Shown here: piece by piece, positions 44,443-53,899 of the stretch
Numbering within the stretch: position 1 is the stretch's first letter
Layout: each line of letters opens with the position of its first letter
Assembly: GCA_903926465.1 (NCBI GenBank)
Contig: CAIYJE010000023.1
Location: 1 to 64,000 of the forward strand
Length of the DNA: 64,000 bases
Direction: 5' to 3'
Source: an uncultured Planctomycetales bacterium
Lineage (GTDB): Bacteria; Planctomycetota; Planctomycetia; Isosphaerales; Isosphaeraceae
Notes under the pieces: model-generated
Databases searched by the model: none
Seen by the model: the letters and a program-made list of their open reading frames with translations, nothing else
Told to the model about the DNA's origin: nothing
Program-made: the position numbers and the translations under genes

Positions 44443-45717
44443 TCAGACTTTGACCTCTGACTTCTGATTGGCCCACAAGGCCTGGAGAATCGCCAGCACC
44501 TCCGCGTGGGTGGCGTTGTTCCAGGCCTTTTCCGATTCCAGCTTCACCCCATCTCGCCGATAGATCGCGGCTTCACAACGAATCACCAATCGTTCCGCCC
44601 GATCCGCAAGCTGATCCCCATCAGGACCACACTTCCACGCTCGTCGCGCCTCAAGCGGTGTCAGCACCCCCGTGCCTGTTGCTCTCGGCCCCCGGGTAGA
44701 TTCCGCCAGAAGTTCCATCACCCTGCGAGCAAAGACTTGAGACGGAACCCCCGTCGAGAGCCTGTGGACCTTCTGGATTACAGCCATTAACTGTTCCTGC
44801 TCGCCTGTTCTGGTATGCCTCTGCCGCCACCACAGTCCCGTCAGCATCAAACAACCAAGGACGGCCACGGCCATCCAGATCGATCGCGCAGACCAGACCG
44901 GTTCCCGCACTTCATTGGGCGGGGCCGGCCATTCCCCCTGCGGGGCAGCGAGCTTGGTAACCATCAGCGTAGGGATTTTCCAGGATCTCAACACGAATCG
45001 CGCAGTCTCAGGCTCAAAAGTCTCACAGGTCAACGGTTCCAATTCCAAAGGACCGGCGGTCATTGCTCGCACCCGAAATCGTTCGGTTCGAACCGGCGGA
45101 AACAGCGATCTCTCCACGCTTGTCCTTTCCATCCGGGCCGAATCTCTATTCACGTCCACGGGTACCAGCGGTGAATTAACCAGGCCCAGCACACCCGCAC
45201 CCCTGGCAACAATCTCAAGTTCGGCAGACTCTCCCTCTCGCACCCGCGAATCGCTCCAGTGAGCGGTCAACTGCACAGGGCCCACTCCACCTTGAAAAGC
45301 CGAGCTTCGGCCACCCACCGGAACAGGTCGAATCTCCAGCCGCAGTGGATTCGACAACCAGACCCGATCTCCGTCCTGAGCCTTCAACGCAGGAATCAGA
45401 AGCATTCCTGGGCGTTTTGCCACAATCAGGCCTTGGCGAGTGCCGGCCCCTGCCTGGTTGGTTCGGTCACTCTCAGGCTCAAGCTCAATTACCCCATCGT
45501 TCAAAGCCGGCAACTTCAGAACTGCCAATCGGGCAGATTCGGGCAGTTCAAGCTGAAACGAGATCCCTTGTCCAACGTAGAAACGCCCGCCCTGGAGCGT
45601 TTTGAAAAGTAGCCGTTCGCCCTGCAAAGATTGCGCGGATGCCACAGGAATGGCTGAGGTCAGCGGAAGCACCAAGATCAAGCAACTCGGGAGCAGCGAT
45701 CTGATTGCGCTTACCAA
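44443..45717 (-). CDS. BatD-like membrane protein
   Basis: 424 residues. A signal peptide (LILVLPLTSAIPVASAQ) is followed by a beta-rich periplasmic region with BatD-like repeats (for example FYVGQGISFQLEL, and REGESAELEIVARGAGVLGLVNSP). A transmembrane helix near residue 285-305 (IWMAVAVLGCLMLTGLWW) leads to a cytosolic domain. BatD proteins act with vWA proteins and MoxR in envelope integrity or oxygen-stress tolerance. It overlaps the upstream vWA-TPR gene by seven bases, so it is in the Bat operon. It is the last gene of the unit. Confidence 0.82.
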   Translation of the reverse strand: MVSAIRSLLPSCLILVLPLTSAIPVASAQSLQGERLLFKTLQGGRFYVGQGISFQLELPESARLAVLKLPALNDGVIELEPESDRTNQAGAGTRQGLIVAKRPGMLLIPALKAQDGDRVWLSNPLRLEIRPVPVGGRSSAFQGGVGPVQLTAHWSDSRVREGESAELEIVARGAGVLGLVNSPLVPVDVNRDSARMERTSVERSLFPPVRTERFRVRAMTAGPLELEPLTCETFEPETARFVLRSWKIPTLMVTKLAAPQGEWPAPPNEVREPVWSARSIWMAVAVLGCLMLTGLWWRQRHTRTGEQEQLMAVIQKVHRLSTGVPSQVFARRVMELLAESTRGPRATGTGVLTPLEARRAWKCGPDGDQLADRAERLVIRCEAAIYRRDGVKLESEKAWNNATHAEVLAILQALWANQKSEVKV

Positions 45718-47495
45718 TCTGGAGTCTCCAGTTGAGCTGGCAGCTTTTCAAGCGTTTGCGCGCCCTGGTTTCGTCTCCGGTCCACGTCGTTGACCGCGCT
45801 TCGCCACCGCTCCCGCACAGATTCCTGAATGCTCGATGAGTTGACCGAATTGGACTGCGTTGGTCGGCGTGAAGGGTCTCCCTTGGTCCCCGTTGAAGCC
45901 GGTTGAGAAGAAGCTGAAGTCCCGCCCTCTCCTGGCGTCTTCTGCTGGCTTGCTGGACTGGACCCCGGTTCCGGCAACTCCTGACCCTTCTGCCCGGCCG
46001 ATAGATCGCCGCCTGCCTGTGCCTTTTGTGATGCCTCGGCCTGATCCTGCTGGTTTCTCAACTGAACCAAATACTCATGGTTTGTCCGGGCGTCTTCCCG
46101 GATGGCGTCGGCTTCCGGACCTGCCGTGGAATCGGCCTCGCAAAGCTGGTAAATGGCCGCAGCCTCATTAACCAGCCCCAGCCCTATCAGCGAATTGCCC
46201 CTGGCATACCGAGTTTTCAGCCTCAGTAACCCGGCTGAGCCCTTCTCGGCTCGGGAAAAGAGCGCGGCCGAGTCTTCATATCGGCCCAACTGGTACGCAC
46301 ACACGCCACGATTGAAGATCAGAACCGGATCACCTTGCGCGAACTCAGGCCTGTGCTCATAGTACCGTTCCGCCTCGTTCCAGCGACCCGCTCTGTACGC
46401 CTTCAAGCCAGGATCATCCGGACGCCCGGCTGCCACACAAACCAGAATCAGCGAGGCCGCCCCCAGCCAGCGCGGAACTGGTACCGAAAATCGCTTCAAG
46501 ATGGGCAACACCGCCAGGCACAACAACGCGACCAACGCCGACCAGGGCAGGTACTCACTTTGCCGCTGCTGCGTTCGTTGCAGCTCAACCTGCCTGGCGG
46601 CCGGCAAATAGACCGCCTGATCTGTGGGACCAAGGTTCATCGCGGTCCGGCCCATGGCCAGAAATCGACCGCCGGTCAACAGGGCGATCCGTTCCAGGCT
46701 CTCATCCTGGCGCCTGGTTTTCACAACCTCGCCCTGGTACGTAAGCGGGACCGTGGCTTGGGTATCCTGGCCCTGGCGGGTGGATCGGCTTCCGCCCGGA
46801 ATGGTGCTGCCCACGTCTGGGGCACCAATCGCAATGGTGTGGATGAGCACCCGGTCATGCTGAGCCAGACCCAGAACCGCTGGCCAGCTTTGCTCATGAT
46901 CCTCACCGTCACTCAGCACCAAAAGCGATCCCCCTGGCTCCTGGGAACCTGCATCAAGCAGCTTCAAGGCAGTCTCAAGCCCGGCACCCAGGTTGGATCC
47001 ACCAGGCTGGACCGTGCCCGGCTCCAGGCGCTCAAGTGCCCGACGCACAGCCCCAAGGTTTTCCGTGAGCGGACTCCGCACCACGGCCCTGCTTGCAAAC
47101 GCCACCAGGCCAACCCGCGTGCCTGGCTGCTTGATCAGTTCATCGAGCAGGCTGAGGGCCGCCTTCTTGGCCACCGTCATCCGGTCTGGTACCGCGTCCT
47201 CGGCCGCCATGCTCCGACTGACATCCAGTACCAGCACCAGGTCTCTGGACTCCCCGGTGCGCCGGTTCGGCCAGGCCCAGCCAAAACCCGCCAGCGTCAG
47301 GATGAGAAAAACGGCCGAGCAAACCCCGGACAGGTCTGCCCACGATAGGGAAGGACCGCTCCAACCCAGGCCGCGAAGAAATAACGAACGCGACCGCGCA
47401 CGCAGCCAGGCCGCAGCCAGAGCCGGCGGAATGAGCAGCAACAACAGGAACCACTCTGGATGTGCGAGCGAGATCAAATTCAACGCAATCCTCAC
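45711..47495 (-). CDS. vWA-TPR protein, BatB/BatC-type fusion
   Basis: 594 residues. The N-terminus has membrane helices (about 13-30 and 58-75, plus one after residue 310), then a von Willebrand A domain (about 85-270) with a MIDAS motif DVSRSM and a later GSN loop (PGGSNLGAGL). The second half has TPR repeats (for example YRAGRWNEAERYYEHRPEFAQ, YQLGRYEDSAALFSRAEKG), and a long low-complexity Q/S/G/P-rich tail ends it. This combines BatB (vWA) and BatC (TPR) in one chain. It overlaps the BatD-like gene and follows the BatA-like gene by 42 bases. Its work with MoxR and DUF58 is inferred. Confidence 0.85.
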   Translation of the reverse strand: MRIALNLISLAHPEWFLLLLLIPPALAAAWLRARSRSLFLRGLGWSGPSLSWADLSGVCSAVFLILTLAGFGWAWPNRRTGESRDLVLVLDVSRSMAAEDAVPDRMTVAKKAALSLLDELIKQPGTRVGLVAFASRAVVRSPLTENLGAVRRALERLEPGTVQPGGSNLGAGLETALKLLDAGSQEPGGSLLVLSDGEDHEQSWPAVLGLAQHDRVLIHTIAIGAPDVGSTIPGGSRSTRQGQDTQATVPLTYQGEVVKTRRQDESLERIALLTGGRFLAMGRTAMNLGPTDQAVYLPAARQVELQRTQQRQSEYLPWSALVALLCLAVLPILKRFSVPVPRWLGAASLILVCVAAGRPDDPGLKAYRAGRWNEAERYYEHRPEFAQGDPVLIFNRGVCAYQLGRYEDSAALFSRAEKGSAGLLRLKTRYARGNSLIGLGLVNEAAAIYQLCEADSTAGPEADAIREDARTNHEYLVQLRNQQDQAEASQKAQAGGDLSAGQKGQELPEPGSSPASQQKTPGEGGTSASSQPASTGTKGDPSRRPTQSNSVNSSSIQESVRERWRSAVNDVDRRRNQGAQTLEKLPAQLETPDW

Positions 47496-47537
47496 CTCAT
47501 GAGATCAAGTCATCTTCTCACAAAGCGCACTCGCCAA

Positions 47538-48494
47538 TCACGGCAAAGTCCGGCAACGCGTCCAAAGCAACACCGCCTCGGCCAGCAGACAGACCATCGC
47601 CAGGCCAATCAAGAATCGGAACCAGTCCTTGTATCGGACCGGGATCACTTCGCTTTGGAGCGTTCGTTCCAACCGATCGAGCTGCCCAAACGCCAGATCA
47701 AGCTGACCACCCTCCATCGCATTGAAGACCTGCCCGCCACCCTGCCGGGCAATCTCCGCCAGAAGCAGCGCGGGTTCATCCCCAGCCGCATCCTCCGCAG
47801 ACCCCTCACCAAGCGCAAAGATATGAACCACAATCCCCTGCTCGTGGGCAAGCAAGGCCGCTTCCGCAGGAGGAATATCCCCAGAACTGCCAGGCTCTTC
47901 GCGACCATCGGAAATCAGAACCACCACCCGGCGGCGGGCCTCAACACTGAGTGCTTCCTGCCCAGCCCAGATGATTGCATCACCCAGGCTGGTTCCCGCG
48001 TCCTGCGGCGGAGCCACCACAACCGCCCTGGCCGCCTCGATCAGAAAGTCGTGATCAAGCGTCGGTGGGCAGGTGGTATCTGGCGAGCGAGCGAACGCCA
48101 CCAGCCCCACCTGATCGGCCGGCCGATTGCGAACAAACTCAATAACCGACTGCTTGGCCTGCTCTAGCCAGCTCGTTGTACCCCGCTGTTTTGCCATGCT
48201 CGCACTCACATCGAGCGCAACCACAACGGTGATCCCGCTCGCCCGGACCGGCTCCAGGCCATTCGAAGTTTGCGGCCGAGCAAGCGCTATCGTGAGTAAC
48301 AGGATCGTCAGCGATCGGACGAGTGCGGGAAACCACGGCAAAATCCGCCCAACCTGGAACCCAGACGCCGCAAGGCTGGACGACACCGGCCACGTCAAAC
48401 GGGGCTGCTTCCAGATCTCGATCCAGGGCAAAATCACCAGTCCGCCGAGCAGCAACCACCAGGGTTCAGCGAATCGAAAGCCACTGGGTATCAT
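47538..48494 (-). CDS. vWA membrane protein, BatA-like
   Basis: 318 residues from the ATG at 48494 (a TTG at 48536 is possible, but family similarity begins later). Two N-terminal transmembrane helices (about 10-24, 48-65), a vWA domain (about 75-270) with MIDAS DVSASM, and a C-terminal helix (WFRFLIGLAMVCLLAEAVLLW). It is the BatA member of the cluster and the first of its three genes, 65 bases after purK on the same strand. It may share transcription with purE-purK. Confidence 0.85.
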   Translation of the reverse strand: MIPSGFRFAEPWWLLLGGLVILPWIEIWKQPRLTWPVSSSLAASGFQVGRILPWFPALVRSLTILLLTIALARPQTSNGLEPVRASGITVVVALDVSASMAKQRGTTSWLEQAKQSVIEFVRNRPADQVGLVAFARSPDTTCPPTLDHDFLIEAARAVVVAPPQDAGTSLGDAIIWAGQEALSVEARRRVVVLISDGREEPGSSGDIPPAEAALLAHEQGIVVHIFALGEGSAEDAAGDEPALLLAEIARQGGGQVFNAMEGGQLDLAFGQLDRLERTLQSEVIPVRYKDWFRFLIGLAMVCLLAEAVLLWTRCRTLP

Positions 48495-48559
48495 CTGGAC
48501 CTGGAACGACCCTATTGAAGTGAGATCAGGCGGCAATCACTGGAATTCTACGCGCTCGA

Positions 48560-49720
48560 TCAATCGCCTGGAATTTCTCGGCAAAGCCTTTGCCTGGCGG
48601 CCAGCACGCGGGCCCTTGCAGACTCGGGGTTGGATTCGGTCACCGTCAGATGGCCCATCTTGCGACCGACCTTGGGGTTCGACTTACCATACAGGTGAAG
48701 CGCAACCTCAGAATCACCCGCCAGACAGCCAGCCCAGTCTGGTTCCCCATTGGCCCAAAGATCTCCCAAGAGATTGGCCATGGCCGCCGGTTGTCGAAGC
48801 TGGCCGGAGCCAAGCGGCAACCCGCAAAGCGCACGCACTTGCTGCTCATATTGAGAGGTGGGTGTTGCCTCGATGGTCAGGTGGCCCGAGTTGTGCGGCC
48901 GTGGAGCTAGCTCGTTAATCAGCAACTCGCCCTGCCGGGTCAGGAACATCTCAACCGTGAGCAGGCCGACCGTTCCCAGGCAAGATGCCACGGCCGTGGC
49001 CACCCTTTGGGCTTCTGTCGTAGCAGCTGGCCCGATGGGGGCTGGCGCCTGTGTGAGATCCAGAATATGGTGCCGATGCTGGTTCCAGAAAACCGGGAAT
49101 GGCTCAACCTGCCCATTCACCCCGCGCGCCACAATACAGGAAATCTCGCCCGCGAAATTGACCACCTCCTCGACCACGCACGGCACCCGACCCAGACTGT
49201 CCCACGCCGAAGCAATGGCCTCTGGGCCAGAAACCCGCACCTGTCCCTTGCCGTCGTAACCAGAGGCTGCGGTTTTGAGGATCAGGGATTGGCCCTTGAA
49301 TTTCGACATCCCCTCCAGGTCAGACGCCATGCGCAACGAAGCCCAGGCCGGCAGCGGAAACCCGTTGGCAGCCAGGAATGACTTTTCTCGGATCCGGTTC
49401 TGCGCCACCCAAATCGATCTCCAGCCCGGCCGCACCGGCTTGCTACGCTCCAGCCACCGGAGGCCGGCGGCAGACACATTTTCAAATTCCACCGTAACCG
49501 CATCGGCCCGCTTGGCCAGCTCTCGAAGGGCGGTCAGGTCATCAACGGCCCCCTCAATCACGTGCTCGGAAATTGCAGCCGCCGGATCGTTACGGCTTGG
49601 GCTCAACACCACGGTGGTATAGCCCAGCCGGTGCGCGGCCTGAACAAACATCCGACCAAGCTGGCCACCCCCCACCACTCCAAGAGTTGAGGGCGGGTAC
49701 AGAATTCTTTCGGTCGTCAT
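48560..49720 (-). CDS. purK: 5-(carboxyamino)imidazole ribonucleotide synthase
   Basis: ATP-grasp enzyme of purine synthesis that carboxylates AIR to N5-CAIR. 386 residues. The N-terminal [21 protein letters not shown] is the nucleotide-binding block. The ATP-grasp segment has [13 protein letters not shown], and [16 protein letters not shown] is the conserved C-terminal part. It overlaps purE by four bases (ATGA) and follows it in one operon. Confidence 0.96.
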   Translation of the reverse strand: MTTERILYPPSTLGVVGGGQLGRMFVQAAHRLGYTTVVLSPSRNDPAAAISEHVIEGAVDDLTALRELAKRADAVTVEFENVSAAGLRWLERSKPVRPGWRSIWVAQNRIREKSFLAANGFPLPAWASLRMASDLEGMSKFKGQSLILKTAASGYDGKGQVRVSGPEAIASAWDSLGRVPCVVEEVVNFAGEISCIVARGVNGQVEPFPVFWNQHRHHILDLTQAPAPIGPAATTEAQRVATAVASCLGTVGLLTVEMFLTRQGELLINELAPRPHNSGHLTIEATPTSQYEQQVRALCGLPLGSGQLRQPAAMANLLGDLWANGEPDWAGCLAGDSEVALHLYGKSNPKVGRKMGHLTVTESNPESARARVLAARQRLCREIPGD

Positions 49721-50211
49721 TCGGGATTCTCCCCAACCGCCTCGGTCTGACGGGCCCGATAAGATTCCAGAGCCTGGCGAATTCGCGTATCACTTCGGGC
49801 CAGAATGGCCGCCGCCAGCAAGCCCGCGTTTGCAGCCCCCGCAGAACCAATTGCCAGCGTACCGACCGGAATCCCCTTGGGCATCTGAACAATGGACAGC
49901 AAGGAGTCGACACCGCGAAGAACCCGACTCTCTACCGGCACACCCAGTACCGGCAAAAGACTGATGGCCGCGATCATGCCCGGCAGATGGGCCGCACCCC
50001 CTGCCCCCGCAATAATCACTTCGATTCCACGCCCCTCCGCCTCTTTGGCATAACGGAAAAGCCGTTCAGGAGTCCGGTGCGCTGAGACCACCCGCTGCTC
50101 ATGAGGGACGCCCAGCTCTTGAAGGATCTCGGAGGCATGCTTCATCGTCTCCCAGTCGGAACGGCTCCCCATCACAATCCCGACCCTCGGGAGCCCATCT
50201 GATTGCACCAT
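49717..50211 (-). CDS. purE: N5-carboxyaminoimidazole ribonucleotide mutase
   Basis: Rearranges N5-CAIR to CAIR in purine synthesis. 164 residues, the class I size. The conserved [18 protein letters not shown] and [10 protein letters not shown] with catalytic residues are all present. The start at 50211 (MVQSDG) is best by family; the longest frame would add 49 residues of poor similarity. It overlaps purK by 4 bases. The promoter lies in the 271 bases shared with the divergent redoxin gene. Confidence 0.95.
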   Translation of the reverse strand: MVQSDGLPRVGIVMGSRSDWETMKHASEILQELGVPHEQRVVSAHRTPERLFRYAKEAEGRGIEVIIAGAGGAAHLPGMIAAISLLPVLGVPVESRVLRGVDSLLSIVQMPKGIPVGTLAIGSAGAANAGLLAAAILARSDTRIRQALESYRARQTEAVGENPE

Positions 50212-50482
50212 AGATCCAGAACCTTTGTCACTGGTCACTTCAACCCCCCTCACATAGCCGCCCCAAATTGCAACAAGATCGTAACCGAGAATGAGGCTGA
50301 GGTCAGCGGCTCGCCCGGCCCGATTCCAGGCAATGGCCACCAAACCGGGGATGCTCAAGGCGGTTGAATCCCATCACGCGGGGGATGTCGCCGGCGACGA
50401 TCAACCGGTAGCATAGTTACAAGGCCGTCTCCTGACGCGGCTTTACCTGCGCCCTTGCTTTGTTTTTCTGTGTGGTGAAGGC

Positions 50483-52984
50483 ATGTTCAACCGCCCGTGG
50501 TCTGACCCACTTTCGCCCCTGCCATGGCAACCCGCCCGCCACGCCCTCGGCCTGTCCCTGGCGTTTCTGCTCAGCACGCAGTTCTCTACCGGCCAGGACT
50601 CGCCACCCGCCACCCAGCCCGCCAGTGAAGCCGCACCCGCCATACCAGCCCAAGGCCACTCGATTCACGGCGAAGCCTTCGACGAAGGACCCAGACAGGC
50701 GGCCAAGCTTCTGAACGGCATGGGCAAAATCGATTTCCCTGTCTCCTCGGCCTCCACGCCAGCCATCGCGTTTGTGCAACAAGGGGTGGCCCAGCTTCAT
50801 ACCTTCTACTACCTGGAAGCCGAGCGCTCGTTCCGGCAGGCGGCCACCCTCGATCCCCAGTGCCCCCTGGCCTTCTGGGGAATGGCCATGGCTAACGTCA
50901 ACAACGGCAAGCGGGCCAAGGCCTTCTTGAAAGAGGCAGAGACCCAGGCCAAGGCCCACCCGCCCACCAGGCGAGAATCGCTTTACCTGGAATCGCTGTC
51001 TGCCCTCTACTCCAGCGATGGAGACGACAAATCCAGGCGCAGAAAACAACTGGAAACCCTGGAAACGCTGGTTCAGGAGTTCCCCACCGATGTCGATGCC
51101 CGGTGCTGGCTCGCCCTCTTGACCTGGCAAAATGCCGACAAAGACGGCATTGGTAGCCGCCAAGCCGTTGAGGAACTGATTCGATCGGCCGAACGAATTT
51201 CCCCCATGCATCCGGCCGTTCACCATTACCGCATCCACCTCTGGGATGGCGTAAAACCGGCCCTCGCTGAAAACTCAGCGCGGCTGTACGCCCCCGCAGC
51301 CCCCGGCATCGCCCATGCCTGGCACATGCCCGGCCACACCTACACCGGACTCAAACGCTACGCCGATGCCGCCTTCCAGCAAGAAGGCTCCGCCCGTGTG
51401 GATCATGCCGCCATGAGCCGCGCCCAGCTTATGCCGTTCGAAATTCATAATTACGCTCATAACAACCAGTGGCTGGCCACCAGCCTGAGCAATATCGGGC
51501 GGGTCCGTGAAGCCGTTCAGATGGCCCGCAACCTGGTCGAGCAGCCGCGTGACCCTCAGAAAAACACCGCCACCGACGGCGGTTCCGCCCAGTCGAACGG
51601 GCGGGCCCGCTGGTCCGAAGCACTCACCAGACATGAACTCTGGGACGAGTTGATGACTGCCACCACCAGCGGCGCAATCGATTGGTCGGACCTACCCAGA
51701 GAACGCAAGGAAAAAGCATACAGCCTGGGGCTGGCCCACGCGGCCAAGGCAGATAAAGCCCAACTTCAGGCCCAGATTGACGCGTTGAAAGCGCTTGAAC
51801 CTCCCAAGCCGCCCGCGGAAACTAAGCCCGATCCAGCCACACCCGCCACCGGCGAAACTCCGCCCGCAAACCCAGCCCCCAAAGAAGGTGCCGCTCCCTC
51901 CCCGAGCGCTCCCGAGGCCGATAAAAAGACTGCCGAAACCGACCAGAAAACTCCCGAGTCTGATAGAAAGCCTGCGGAACCGGACAAGAAGCCAGCCGAA
52001 ACCGACAAGAACGCTCCAGAAGGGGACAAGAAGCCAGCCGAGCCCCCCAAACCCGAGGCACCTGCCGGGTTACCAGAGGCTCTGGCCGAACTGGAAGGGT
52101 ATCGACTGCTGATCGACGGCCAGAATGAAGAAGCGCTGGAGAGCTTTGAAAAGGCGGGCTCGATGCGTCAGGAATCCAAAGCACGTGTTCAGTTGCGTGC
52201 CGGTAAGCCCGATCTGGCCGTAGAGACGGCCCGCAAAGCGGTTGAGCAGAATGAAAATCTGGTTGCCCCACTGGCCGCGCTGGTGGAAATTCTGGATGCC
52301 GTGGGCAAAAAAGAGGATGCTCAAGCCGCCTACCAGAAGCTCGCTCCATTTCTGGCCGAAGCCGATCAGAATTTGCCCGCACTGGTACGGGTTCAAGCCC
52401 TGGCCGCGCGCTGGAATCCGCCGGTCAGCCAGAACCAGCCGGCCGCAATTCCACGCGAACCGCGCCCTGAGCTGGGGTATCTTGGCCCTCTGCACTGGAC
52501 CCCAAACAACGCACCGGCCCTGGACCTGCCCGACACGGAAGGAACCACCTGGCGACTTTCTGAACACCGCGGGCGCAACGTGCTGGTTCTGTTTTTCCTG
52601 GGCGGGGGCTGCGCCCACTGCATGCAACAACTCCAGGAATTCAGTAAAGTTGCAACCGATTTCGAGAGCCTGGATACCGACATCGTTGCCGTGAGCACCG
52701 ATGACCCCACGGCCAGCCATGCCCTGAAGCACAACAAAGATGGTATTTCATTCCCCATGCCAATTTTGGCAAACCCGAAGCTTGAATGGTTCAAGCAGTT
52801 CGGCAGTCATGACGATTTTGAATCACGACCGCTACACGGAACCTACTTGATTGACCGGATGGGCAAAGTTCGGTTCCAGAGAATCTCCGCCGAACCGTTT
52901 CTGGACCTCTCGTTCTTGAAACAAGAGATTGCCAGAATCAACCACCTGCTCAAGAGCGAACCAACGACCTCTGCCTCAAACTAA
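50483..52984 (+). CDS. exported TPR protein with C-terminal thioredoxin/redoxin domain
   Basis: 833 residues, exported: signal-like LALGLSLAFLLSTQFS near the N-terminus. A TPR-type helical part (about 85-410) is followed by a charged repeat linker (about 480-520, six 7-residue units of D-x-K-x-x-E-x), another helical TPR-like region (about 530-650), and an AhpC/TSA-like redoxin domain (about 670-820) with the redox pair CAHC in FLGGGCAHC. Thiol-disulfide work in the periplasm or a peroxiredoxin-like role is likely. GAAGG precedes the ATG. Confidence 0.82.
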   Translation: MFNRPWSDPLSPLPWQPARHALGLSLAFLLSTQFSTGQDSPPATQPASEAAPAIPAQGHSIHGEAFDEGPRQAAKLLNGMGKIDFPVSSASTPAIAFVQQGVAQLHTFYYLEAERSFRQAATLDPQCPLAFWGMAMANVNNGKRAKAFLKEAETQAKAHPPTRRESLYLESLSALYSSDGDDKSRRRKQLETLETLVQEFPTDVDARCWLALLTWQNADKDGIGSRQAVEELIRSAERISPMHPAVHHYRIHLWDGVKPALAENSARLYAPAAPGIAHAWHMPGHTYTGLKRYADAAFQQEGSARVDHAAMSRAQLMPFEIHNYAHNNQWLATSLSNIGRVREAVQMARNLVEQPRDPQKNTATDGGSAQSNGRARWSEALTRHELWDELMTATTSGAIDWSDLPRERKEKAYSLGLAHAAKADKAQLQAQIDALKALEPPKPPAETKPDPATPATGETPPANPAPKEGAAPSPSAPEADKKTAETDQKTPESDRKPAEPDKKPAETDKNAPEGDKKPAEPPKPEAPAGLPEALAELEGYRLLIDGQNEEALESFEKAGSMRQESKARVQLRAGKPDLAVETARKAVEQNENLVAPLAALVEILDAVGKKEDAQAAYQKLAPFLAEADQNLPALVRVQALAARWNPPVSQNQPAAIPREPRPELGYLGPLHWTPNNAPALDLPDTEGTTWRLSEHRGRNVLVLFFLGGGCAHCMQQLQEFSKVATDFESLDTDIVAVSTDDPTASHALKHNKDGISFPMPILANPKLEWFKQFGSHDDFESRPLHGTYLIDRMGKVRFQRISAEPFLDLSFLKQEIARINHLLKSEPTTSASN
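51920..52045 (+). repeat. six tandem 21-bp units in a linker
   Basis: Six 21-base units encode 7-residue repeats of the form D-(K/Q/R)-(K/N)-x-(A/P)-E-x inside the TPR-redoxin gene. The third-base differences between units show that it is not a recent expansion. Confidence 0.75.
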
Positions 52985-53001
52985 GACGCGATGTAGAACC
53001 T

Positions 53002-53035
53002 GGGGCTGGCACCTCGCGAACGCGGTGCCTGTCCC
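53002..53035. repeat. REP-like hairpin with GAA loop
   Basis: A GGCAC...GTGCC hairpin enclosing CGCG/CGCG around GAA, flanked by GGGGC and GTCCC. It resembles the element at 10658-10696, including the GAA loop and a following GCCTG-CCC, and sits between the redoxin and queE genes. Confidence 0.5.
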
Positions 53036-53110
53036 GGTTTTGAAACGGCTTCTCAGAATCTCGTTCATCCAGCCAGCGAGCCCGACGTTCACAGGATTCA
53101 AGAATCGCCA

Positions 53111-53869
53111 ATGCCAGACGTCGAACACCCTTCCAGCACCAACGCCCCCCTGGAACAAGTCACCATTCATGGAATCGAACCCGCACTCCTGAACCAAAGA
53201 CTTCGCCCAATCGCCAAGCGCCCTCCCGGTTCACTGGTCATTCATGAAATCTACCGCAGCCTTCAGGGCGAAGGCACCCACGCTGGCCTGCCTTGCGTTT
53301 TCGTGCGGCTGACAGGCTGCCATCTCCGCTGCGGATATTGCGACTCTCCACACGCATTCACCCAGGGCGAGGTTCGGCCCGTTCAGGAAGTCATCGACGC
53401 GGTTCTCCAATTCGAAGATCGGCTGGTGCAAATTACCGGCGGCGAACCCTTGCTTCAGGCGGAAGTCTATCCGCTCATGAGGGCACTCGCCGACGCAGGT
53501 CGTACCCTGTTACTGGAAACCAGCGGTGCCGTGGATACCAGCCAAGTCGACCCCCGAGTCCGGGTCATTCTGGACGTCAAAACCCCAGGCTCCGGTGAAG
53601 TCCAGGCCAACCACTGGCCCAATCTCGACCGACTCAAAACGGGAGATGAGGTCAAATTCATCATCTGCGATCAGCACGATTTTGAATGGAGCCTCAAAAT
53701 CATCGACCGGTACAACCTCACGAACCGTGTACCCGTTCTGATCTCCCCCTGCTTCGGAAAAATTAACCTGGAAAAGCTTGCCAGCTTGGTGATCGATTCT
53801 GGACGGTTTTTGCGACTTCAGGTCCAGCTCCATAAAATCCTCTGGGACCCAAACCAGCGTGGCGTGTGA
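53111..53869 (+). CDS. queE: 7-carboxy-7-deazaguanine synthase
   Basis: Radical SAM enzyme of queuosine/deazaguanine synthesis, 252 residues. The motif CHLRCGYC (C70, C74, C77) is of the CxxxCxxC kind. QITGGEPLLQ is the GGEP motif, and LTGCHLRCGYCDSPHAF fits QueE substrate-binding residues. The N-terminus (about 40 residues) is longer than usual. queF, the later pathway step, is in the window at 36.6 kb. No queC or queD is seen here. Confidence 0.93.
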   Translation: MPDVEHPSSTNAPLEQVTIHGIEPALLNQRLRPIAKRPPGSLVIHEIYRSLQGEGTHAGLPCVFVRLTGCHLRCGYCDSPHAFTQGEVRPVQEVIDAVLQFEDRLVQITGGEPLLQAEVYPLMRALADAGRTLLLETSGAVDTSQVDPRVRVILDVKTPGSGEVQANHWPNLDRLKTGDEVKFIICDQHDFEWSLKIIDRYNLTNRVPVLISPCFGKINLEKLASLVIDSGRFLRLQVQLHKILWDPNQRGV

Positions 53870-53899
53870 GATAGCCCCTGAACGGCTGAACGCCTCGGC

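Noticed and set aside
46335-47348. Plus-strand open frame of 337 codons over the BatB/C gene
   Set aside because: It is antisense to a gene with clear vWA and TPR domains, and its Pro/Gln/Arg-rich translation is not protein-like.
51766-52050. Minus-strand frame with a striking repeated S-A-G-F-L-S pattern
   Set aside because: It is the reverse complement of the 21-bp tandem repeats in the redoxin gene, so the pattern is a by-product.
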